Assembly: GCA_021773015.1 (NCBI GenBank)
Contig: JAJFKW010000001.1
Coordinates: forward strand, 1,533,305-1,597,304
Reading direction: 5' to 3'
Origin: Woeseia sp.
GTDB lineage: Bacteria > Pseudomonadota > Gammaproteobacteria > Steroidobacterales > Woeseiaceae
Length of the DNA stretch: 64,000 bases
Under the pieces are notes generated by a model that did no database searches, was not told the DNA's origin, and was given only the letters and a program-made list of their open reading frames with translations. This document shows, one piece after another, positions 57,773 through 64,000 of this stretch. Each line of letters starts with the position of its first letter. Within the stretch, counting starts at the first letter, position 1. Made by a program: the position numbers and the translations under genes.

Positions 57773-57860
57773 CAACGTTTCTACCCAATCAACTCATTAT
57801 GCGAATAATCAACTATACTGCTTTGCCTTTTTAACCGTCACATCAAACAAGGGTCCGTTT

Positions 57861-58661
57861 ATGAATTTGCAGGATCTCATCGAACCTGTCGTTGAGCTGG
57901 CCCAACAGGCTGGCGACGCAATATTGGAAGTTTACGCAACAGACTTCGATGTACAAGCTAAGGACGACGATTCACCCGTCACACAAGCCGATTTAGCCGC
58001 AAATAAAATAATCGATGCCGGACTACGAAATCTGACGTCCGAAATTCCAATTATTTCTGAAGAATCGGGCTTGCCACCGTATTCGGAGCGAAGCAGTTGG
58101 AACCCGTATTGGCTAATTGATCCGTTAGACGGGACGCGAGAATTCGTCAACCGAAACGACGAGTTTACCGTCAATATTGCGTTGGTTCGCGATGGCCGAC
58201 CGGTATTCGGCGTCGTCTACGTACCGGTCACCGCGGTCACTTATGTAGGCTGTGAAGGGGCCGGTGCAGAACGGCGGGATCGTGACGGTAATTGCGACAT
58301 TGCTGTTGCGCCGGAGAGCGCAGATCCAGTCCGAGTTGCAGGCAGCCGCTCACATCGCGGCGCAAGCCTCGACGCATTCTTAAACAGAGTGGGCAATGTC
58401 GAAATACGACCCATGGGCAGCTCATTAAAGTTCTGCCGGGTCGCGGAGGGCGCGCTCGACATATACCCGCGTCTCGGGCCCACCTCGGAATGGGACACAG
58501 CAGCCGCGCAGGCAGTTGTTGAACAGGCGGGTGGTGCAGTTCTCAGGCTTGACGGTAAACCATTGTCTTATAATGAAAAAGAGGACATCCTAAATCCGAA
58601 CTTCCTAGTGGTGGGGGCGCGTGATCGTGACTGGTTGGGGCTGATTAATGAAGTTGATTAG
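57861..58661 (+). CDS. cysQ: 3'(2'),5'-bisphosphate nucleotidase CysQ
   Basis: A 266-residue enzyme of the inositol-monophosphatase fold that degrades PAP from sulfate assimilation. The metal sites are SEES (in PIISEESGLP), the conserved WLIDPLDGTREFVNRNDEFT, and GPTSEWDTAAAQAV. ATG at 57861 has AGGG seven bases upstream. It stands alone. Confidence 0.95.
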   Translation: MNLQDLIEPVVELAQQAGDAILEVYATDFDVQAKDDDSPVTQADLAANKIIDAGLRNLTSEIPIISEESGLPPYSERSSWNPYWLIDPLDGTREFVNRNDEFTVNIALVRDGRPVFGVVYVPVTAVTYVGCEGAGAERRDRDGNCDIAVAPESADPVRVAGSRSHRGASLDAFLNRVGNVEIRPMGSSLKFCRVAEGALDIYPRLGPTSEWDTAAAQAVVEQAGGAVLRLDGKPLSYNEKEDILNPNFLVVGARDRDWLGLINEVD

Positions 58662-58719
58662 AACTGCGCTAAACTGACATGATCTGGCTTTCGCCATTTG
58701 AGCGGCTTCACTAGCAGCG

Positions 58720-58935
58720 ATGACAGACAACGTAGAAACAGACGCGTTTAAGGACTTTGCGAGACTGCGCGAATTGCGCGTGAGTCACCGCGACCTTGAT
58801 TACATGATTGACCACCTGTCACATGATCCGCTGGTTGACCAATTAAAAATCAGGCGGCTGAAAAAGAAACGCTTGATTCTCAAGGATATGATTACACAAC
58901 TCGAAAGCGAGTTGATCCCCGATCTGGACGCCTAG
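58720..58935 (+). CDS. DUF465 (YdcH-like) protein
   Basis: A 71-residue small protein of the DUF465 family: SHRDLDYMIDHLSHDPLVDQ followed by LKIRRLKKKRLILKDMI. Helical, probably a coiled-coil dimer. Role unknown. It follows cysQ by 58 bases. Confidence 0.92.
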   Translation: MTDNVETDAFKDFARLRELRVSHRDLDYMIDHLSHDPLVDQLKIRRLKKKRLILKDMITQLESELIPDLDA

Positions 58936-58985
58936 CGCCGACCGACGGCAGCCACATCGTTGCTGCCATCGACGAAATACGACGA

Positions 58986-59906
58986 TTATTTTGCGGCGCC
59001 GCTTTTTGCGCCAATGTGCTGCGCGCCGCGTGATTTCGCCAATTCAACTTGATGTCGCCTTTCTTCGAGGCGCTGCTTACGATCCTCATTATGCGCTGCG
59101 TAGCACTGCGGACAAGAGACTCCCTCACGATAATGCGGAGACCGAAGATCTTCGCAACTCAACGGTCGCCGACAGGCGTGGCACTGAACGTAACCGCCTT
59201 CTGCCAGATCTCTATCCACAGCAACGCGGCTATCGAATACAAAGCACTCGCCATCCCAGCAATTTTCTTCGTCCGCTACCGTTTCAAGATAATTTAGGAT
59301 GCCCCCCTGCAACTGATAAACCTGCTCAAAACCGAGCGCTAGCATCAACGCGCTCGCTTTCTCACAGCGAATGCCGCCGGTACAAAACATTGCGACCGCA
59401 CGATTGGTGCCCTGTTCAGAAATTTTCTGTGCAAAATCTGGAAATTCTCTAAAGCTATCCGTTCCCGGATCAACGGATCCAGAAAACGTACCCACTTCAA
59501 CCTCGTAGTGATTTCGCGTATCAATCACTAGCACATTCGGATCCCGCAGCAGACTATTCCACCGGGCCGCCGAGACATGTTCTCCAGTCGCGATCTGCGG
59601 CACGATATTTGTGCATCCCATGGTTACTATTTCATTTTTACATTTGACGCGAAGTTTGCGAAATGGCGCCAAATCCGCATTTGTCCAACGCGCCGAAATT
59701 GCTTCATTCAAGGATAAGTCCGCCTGAATGAATTCGAATACACCGTTAATTGCCGTCGCCGATCCGGCGAGCGTTCCGTTAAACCCTTCCTTCGCGAGCA
59801 GCACAGTGCCTAGTAGACCCTCACGAGCGCAGCGCACTTGTAATTCCTCGCGCAGACGTTCAGGGTCCGCGATGTCGACGAAACGGTAAAACGACACTAC
59901 GTTCAT
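58986..59906 (-). CDS. trhO: tRNA uridine(34) hydroxylase TrhO (rhodanese-like, YceA)
   Basis: A 306-residue enzyme that hydroxylates wobble U34 of tRNA toward 5-methoxyuridine or cmo5U. The rhodanese cysteine is in MFCTGGIRCEKAS. N-terminal LLAKEGFNGTLAGS and the C-terminal CHACRRPLS zinc-like region are typical. The ATG overlaps the plsB stop (ATGA), so it is translationally coupled behind plsB. Confidence 0.95.
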   Translation of the reverse strand: MNVVSFYRFVDIADPERLREELQVRCAREGLLGTVLLAKEGFNGTLAGSATAINGVFEFIQADLSLNEAISARWTNADLAPFRKLRVKCKNEIVTMGCTNIVPQIATGEHVSAARWNSLLRDPNVLVIDTRNHYEVEVGTFSGSVDPGTDSFREFPDFAQKISEQGTNRAVAMFCTGGIRCEKASALMLALGFEQVYQLQGGILNYLETVADEENCWDGECFVFDSRVAVDRDLAEGGYVQCHACRRPLSCEDLRSPHYREGVSCPQCYAAHNEDRKQRLEERRHQVELAKSRGAQHIGAKSGAAK

Positions 59907-62380
59907 AATCTATCCAGACCCGGCGCAGAAAACGTCAACGATAGAATACTGTGACGAATTTCTTCACCCAGAACGAGCCGCGCATCTTTGCCAATTCCTT
60001 CAATGTCGTCGTCAAAGTCCAACAAGCCGCTACTGTTTCTCCGCAGCACCTGCATTTCGCGCAGCGTGCGAATAAAATCTTGAAACAATGCATTGTCGAA
60101 AAAATCTGGCGAGTGCAGGCCATATATCATTGCAAGCCGCTGTGCGCTTTTCTGACATAGGCTTTCCAGTTTGGCGCGTGATAGAGTGCCGCTGCCATGC
60201 TTATATAAAAGCGCAACAACCAGATAGAATCGTTGCAGCATTGGCACCATCGATTGACCCAGCATCAGAAGTTGGAACGAGTGCTCAGACCCACCTGGCG
60301 GGCGAACTAAGCACGACCCATCGGTATTCAGTAGTTCGAGATCGATCAACGCATCGATAGCTTGCGTCGTTATCTTATCCACACTGTCGATGTCCCATCG
60401 CAAGCGCAATTCGGTTTTCATAAACGGGTAAATCAACCGCACGAGCCGTTGTAACTCGCTGTGCTCAAGTCTTTGCCCGTGAATAAAGCAACATGCGATG
60501 GATGCCGGTAAGGCAAACAGATGCTGGATATTGTTTCTAAAGTAGGTCATTTGCACAGCTTCTTTCTCGGCCATCGCAACGATGTCGCCAAGCGGGTGTG
60601 CCGTACGTGTAACGATTTTGAGTTTCTCACCGTGATCTATGATCGCTTCCGGGGTCCAGTCTGGTACTGTCACCGAATCCGCATACGGCAAGCGCACCAA
60701 CAATTCGAGACTCATCTTCAGCTGGCGCTGCAGCTCCAGTTCTCCCATTGTTTGTTTGGGCGTAGATAACAGCGCAGAAGCGAGCAAGCTAATCGGGGTG
60801 ACAGAAGCAGCACAGTTGATCCGCTCAAGTATTTCGGCACCAAGTTCGTCGATTGTTTCGCTCAGCCAGTCCGGCCGTTGTTCAATTTCGAGCGCGGCAC
60901 GCCGCCACGACGGGTTTTTTCTATCGAGAATTTCTTCTAACAGAATGGGCACGCCAACATTGACGTGAACTTTACCAAAATCCTCCCGAAGCGACCTAAT
61001 AGAGCGCACCAGCCCTGACAACGACTCCTTCTTTTTTTTAGCTCCACCGAGTTCGCTTATGAATGAACCGCCTTCAATGAGTTTTTCGTAACCAAAATAT
61101 ATCGGCACAAATACCAACGGTCGCTTGGGCGATTGAACATATGAGTTTACGGTCATCGCAAGCATCCCCGCCTTCGGCGCGAGCAGCCTGCCGGTACGGC
61201 TACGACCCCCTTCGACGAAATATTCGATCGAGTATCCACGCTGCAAAATCTGATGCAAATAAGCGTTGAAGACAGCGGCATACAGACGATTACCCTTGAA
61301 ACTTCGGCGTAGAAAAAAGGCGCCGCCTCTACGCAAAATTGAGCCAATGATCGGCATATTTAGGTTAATACCGGCCGCGACATGCGGCACATGCAAACCT
61401 TGGTGGTAAAGAACGAAGCTCAACAATAGATAATCAATGTGACTGCGGTGACAGGGCACATAAACCACCTCGCTATCGCGGGCAACTTTATGCATTCTCT
61501 CGACGTGGCCAAGAACAATTCCGTCGTATAGTCGGTTCCATACCCACCGCAGGAACCGTTCAACAAGTCGAATAGTTGGATAGGAAATACTTGCGGCTAT
61601 CTCACGTGCGTACTTGCGCGCCTTTTGTCTCGCACGGTCGCGCGCAGCCTCACTGTCGCCCGCTTCCACGTCAATCGACCGTTTGACCGCAGGATCCAAA
61701 AGTACTAAATCAACCAAGGTGCCGCGGTGTGACAAATCCGGTCCGACGGTCGCCGTTCTGCGTTGTCTGAAATGAACCCGCAGCACACGTGACACTTTTC
61801 TGTACGCCACCTCGATGTCTGTTCCGTCGTCAACAATAGCGCGTAGCGACAACGGGGTACTGAACCGTAGCAAGGTATCGCGGCCAACCAATAAGGTGGC
61901 AAAGAATTTTCTTGTACGGCCTGCGATATCCCAGTTTTCGGAAAATAGCAGCTTGAGGAGCGAGCGTTCTTTATCCGGCGATCTACCCCAGTAAAGAGCG
62001 ACCGGCACAAGTAACAGTTCCCGATCCCCAGCGGCAACACCCGCCTCCACCAATCGGCGAAGTCGGCTTGAACCCTTAGATCTCGCACGGCGGAACAGGA
62101 ACCCGCGCATACGTCGCATCACGACGTTGCGGCTATTTTCCTCAGCGCTTGCATAAACCAACGACTCAGTTGGTGACGGCAATCCATGGATTTTGCAAAC
62201 ACGCTCAAGTGCCAGAGTGTCTGCAAGCCCACCTGTTTCCAGTACGTAGCAAATCGACACGCCGTTTTGCGGGACTATTTCCTTTGGGTCCGCCGGCTGC
62301 ACGACAGGGCGCGCCCAGACGGAGAAAATTTTCCCTGCCAGCCAATAAAGCGGCCCAAATAATACACGCAGAAATTTCAT
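59903..62380 (-). CDS. plsB: Glycerol-3-phosphate acyltransferase PlsB
   Basis: An 825-residue inner-membrane enzyme that acylates sn-glycerol-3-phosphate, the first step of phospholipid synthesis. The acyltransferase block I HRSHIDYLLL (HxxxxD) and block III EGGRSRTGR are intact. ATG at 62380 (MKFLRVLFGPLYWLAGK) gives the usual N-terminus; a GTG 36 bases upstream is less likely. Close to the 807 residues of E. coli PlsB. Co-translated with trhO. Confidence 0.96.
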   Translation of the reverse strand: MKFLRVLFGPLYWLAGKIFSVWARPVVQPADPKEIVPQNGVSICYVLETGGLADTLALERVCKIHGLPSPTESLVYASAEENSRNVVMRRMRGFLFRRARSKGSSRLRRLVEAGVAAGDRELLLVPVALYWGRSPDKERSLLKLLFSENWDIAGRTRKFFATLLVGRDTLLRFSTPLSLRAIVDDGTDIEVAYRKVSRVLRVHFRQRRTATVGPDLSHRGTLVDLVLLDPAVKRSIDVEAGDSEAARDRARQKARKYAREIAASISYPTIRLVERFLRWVWNRLYDGIVLGHVERMHKVARDSEVVYVPCHRSHIDYLLLSFVLYHQGLHVPHVAAGINLNMPIIGSILRRGGAFFLRRSFKGNRLYAAVFNAYLHQILQRGYSIEYFVEGGRSRTGRLLAPKAGMLAMTVNSYVQSPKRPLVFVPIYFGYEKLIEGGSFISELGGAKKKKESLSGLVRSIRSLREDFGKVHVNVGVPILLEEILDRKNPSWRRAALEIEQRPDWLSETIDELGAEILERINCAASVTPISLLASALLSTPKQTMGELELQRQLKMSLELLVRLPYADSVTVPDWTPEAIIDHGEKLKIVTRTAHPLGDIVAMAEKEAVQMTYFRNNIQHLFALPASIACCFIHGQRLEHSELQRLVRLIYPFMKTELRLRWDIDSVDKITTQAIDALIDLELLNTDGSCLVRPPGGSEHSFQLLMLGQSMVPMLQRFYLVVALLYKHGSGTLSRAKLESLCQKSAQRLAMIYGLHSPDFFDNALFQDFIRTLREMQVLRRNSSGLLDFDDDIEGIGKDARLVLGEEIRHSILSLTFSAPGLDRL

Positions 62381-62490
62381 TGCGTCGCTATTGCGCCGCC
62401 GAAATTCTCCGGCCACGTATGTGTATGCATCGACAGAAGCCAGTGCAACAACCGGCTAACGACTTTCTTAGCTAACAACGACGAAGCCAA

Positions 62491-62718
62491 TCAATCCTCA
62501 GCTTCTTCTTTGATATCGCCTACTGACGATTCGGCATTTTCGATCGCTTCGTCGAGCTGCCTCTTTTGCTCCATCACTTTGTCTTCAACCTCTTTTGCTT
62601 TCTCAAGATTGTCCGTTAATGGATCAAAAACCGATTCCTTGTCTTCGCTCGCGGTAGACTCAGTCTCTCCGCCGCAACCCAATATCACAAAGAAAAATAT
62701 CAACACGAGCATTTTCAT
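62491..62718 (-). CDS. Small acidic lipoprotein
   Basis: A 75-residue lipoprotein. ATG at 62718 has AGGAG six bases upstream and yields MKMLVLIFFFVILGC, where Cys15 is the lipobox cysteine. The mature ~60 residues are charged and helical (DNLEKAKEVEDKVMEQKRQL), probably coiled coil. Not recognised. It lies between plsB and the hydrolase gene on the same strand. Confidence 0.7.
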   Translation of the reverse strand: MKMLVLIFFFVILGCGGETESTASEDKESVFDPLTDNLEKAKEVEDKVMEQKRQLDEAIENAESSVGDIKEEAED

Positions 62719-62794
62719 TCGCATCTCCTAGTCGAAAAACGATTTGTTGGCGCCGCGAAAAGATCTATCTGCATTCGTCGTCGTGATTGACGCG

Positions 62795-63301
62795 CTACTT
62801 TACGTCGACCAATGACTTAATGAACCGTCGCAAATAGTAGTTGATTTCATCGATATTGTCTGTCAGTCGATGATCCCCATCGACCAAATGAAGTTTGGCA
62901 TGACATGCGGTAGCAAAGCGAATGCTGTTTTGTATCGGCACGATGTCATCACGCCAGCCGTGGACGATTTCCAGTGGAGCGAGCGGCGGTGGCGGCGTCA
63001 AATGTTCGTAGCCCGCCATGAAATATGCCGGCGCCAGGACGAAAACACCCATAGCGGCGACACTATCGGCTGCGGCGGTCGCCACGTGGCCACCCATGCT
63101 CGATCCGACCAAGATGGGCTTCTGGTCATCGTGGGCGACCGAATCAATGAGTTTTTCTACGCGCACCGCAGGGTCGGCGATACCCTGGTAATCGATACTC
63201 TCGACCTCGCATTGCAAATCTTTGGCGATCTGTGCCATCGCGCGAATCTTGGTGCCCCACGGTCCGCTTTCCTGACCGTGCGAGAAAATTAGTTTCGGCA
63301 T
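62795..63301 (-). CDS. Small alpha/beta hydrolase
   Basis: A 168-residue serine hydrolase with a minimal alpha/beta fold. The nucleophile is GSSMGG, the acid DDIVP in HGWRDDIVPIQ and the His in DGDHRLTDN. It resembles YqiA/YcfP-like esterases; the substrate is unknown. ATG at 63301 (MPKLIFSHGQESG) has GGTGAG upstream; a longer N-terminus is possible. Confidence 0.8.
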   Translation of the reverse strand: MPKLIFSHGQESGPWGTKIRAMAQIAKDLQCEVESIDYQGIADPAVRVEKLIDSVAHDDQKPILVGSSMGGHVATAAADSVAAMGVFVLAPAYFMAGYEHLTPPPPLAPLEIVHGWRDDIVPIQNSIRFATACHAKLHLVDGDHRLTDNIDEINYYLRRFIKSLVDVK

Positions 63302-63364
63302 CGGAGACTCACCTATCACACTCGCGCAATACTGTTCCCGGCGACACAGCAACGAACTCTGTCG

Positions 63365-64000
63365 TCATACAACGATACCCTCGGCATCGATACACATGTC
63401 TTCGATTTGACGCGCGAACAACCATAATCGATCTTGTCCCCAAATCGACAATTGATCGATTGTGAATACCGGCACACCCCACAAGCCAATTTCGCTAAGT
63501 TCCTGCATGTGTTCCTCAACCCTATCTTGCCAGTCATTCTTCGCCATCGCGGCAACCACATCGGGCCAGAACAGCCCCGCTTCCTCGGTCACTTGGCGCA
63601 TCCCGTCGTCCGTTGCAACGTCGACACCCCCTGACCAAATTGCGCGGCTGGCCGCATGCAAAAATGGTCGCGCTTTGCCCTGAGAATCTGCATACGAAAA
63701 CGCGGCCATGCAGCGCTCGATGCCCACGCCCAATGGGTCTCTGATATTGCCGAACGGGACACCCATTTTGCACGCTTCGCGTAGCGCATCCTGCACGAGA
63801 TATCGGCGTTTTGACGGTGGCAGCTTGAGACCCCGGCTAACCATTGGCAAGACTGGACGCAGCTCTAGTTTGATGTCGAACGCGTCAGCGATTGCACCAA
63901 TTCTATCCATTGCCAAATAGGAGTAGGGGCTACGAAACGAGAAATACATGACAATCGGCGGCAGTTGCTGCGCCCTGGCGGGGACCGTCGCAGGCAACTT
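63365..64000 (-). CDS. DsbA-fold oxidoreductase, 2-hydroxychromene-2-carboxylate isomerase-like (cut by window edge)
   Basis: A protein of at least 210 residues reading into the window edge. MYFSFRSPYSYLAMDRIG is the glutathione-binding start of GST-kappa/HCCA-isomerase-like proteins, and the C-terminal GLWGVPVFTIDQLSIWGQDR carries the cis-Pro. It has no CxxC. The frame remains open at 64000, so the true start may lie outside; a TTG at 63997 is a possible but weak start. Substrate not assigned. Confidence 0.7.
   Translation of the reverse strand, partial: KLPATVPARAQQLPPIVMYFSFRSPYSYLAMDRIGAIADAFDIKLELRPVLPMVSRGLKLPPSKRRYLVQDALREACKMGVPFGNIRDPLGVGIERCMAAFSYADSQGKARPFLHAASRAIWSGGVDVATDDGMRQVTEEAGLFWPDVVAAMAKNDWQDRVEEHMQELSEIGLWGVPVFTIDQLSIWGQDRLWLFARQIEDMCIDAEGIVV

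Overview
The window is a continuous piece of chromosome, roughly half G+C by eye, from a gammaproteobacterium that is probably not an enterobacterium. The main evidence is the block dsbD-tlpA-accB-accC-prmA-DUF3426-dusB-fis-purH-purD, together with rhlB next to trxA-rho, plsB, msrPQ, a PA0069-type radical SAM protein and trhO. HrcA/CIRCE control of groESL and an NrtR regulator beside nadA-nadB argue against a close Escherichia relative. No rRNA, tRNA, CRISPR array, prophage or insertion sequence was seen. The genus cannot be named from the sequence alone.

Layout. 1-7.3 kb: the end of an MscS channel, a CDF transporter, a glycine-zipper lipoprotein, a PA0069 radical SAM protein, a TPR/TonB-like exported protein followed by an M23 peptidase, MsrA and an Fpg/Nei glycosylase. 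7.3-12.3 kb: folE behind a terminator-like leader hairpin, an M49-like lipoprotein, murI, and an SRPBCC + GyrI-like protein. 12.5-16 kb: ileS on the minus strand behind a complete T-box riboswitch, the most striking element of the window. 16-25 kb: an epoxide-hydrolase-like protein and DUF547, msrPQ, a zinc-ribbon membrane protein, a TPR protein, a VWA protein, an SDR and a small membrane protein. 25.3-27.4 kb: groESL with a perfect CIRCE. 27.7-41.8 kb: the conserved dsbD-to-moeA block. 42-46.3 kb: a YtrA-like GntR regulator with a membrane protein, then an unrecognised two-gene cassette (multi-pass membrane protein plus VWA lipoprotein). 46.4-53.7 kb: an Ig-like lipoprotein, nadC, nadB-nadA, nrtR with two palindromes between nadA and nrtR, DUF480 and DUF188. 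53.8-64 kb: rho-trxA, rhlB, a HAD nucleotidase, cysQ, DUF465, trhO-plsB, a small lipoprotein, an alpha/beta hydrolase and a DsbA-fold isomerase cut by the window edge.

Functional themes. Several genes serve envelope redox and repair: DsbD passes electrons to the periplasm with a TlpA-like partner, while MsrA and MsrPQ repair oxidised methionine. Central biosynthesis includes the first steps of fatty-acid synthesis (accBC), phospholipids (plsB), purines (purHD), de novo NAD (nadABC), pterins (folE), molybdopterin (moeA, also relevant to the molybdoenzyme MsrP) and peptidoglycan precursors (murI). Regulation is unusually readable: T-box (ileS), CIRCE (groESL), paired palindromes (nadA/nrtR), a candidate GntR operator, and a possible attenuator before folE.

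The best candidates for something undescribed are the Ile-specific T-box in a gammaproteobacterial setting, the membrane/VWA cassette at 43.7-45.7 kb, and the DUF3426 protein swollen to 893 residues by an acidic linker. All functional calls come from reading motifs and remembered families; no searches were run.
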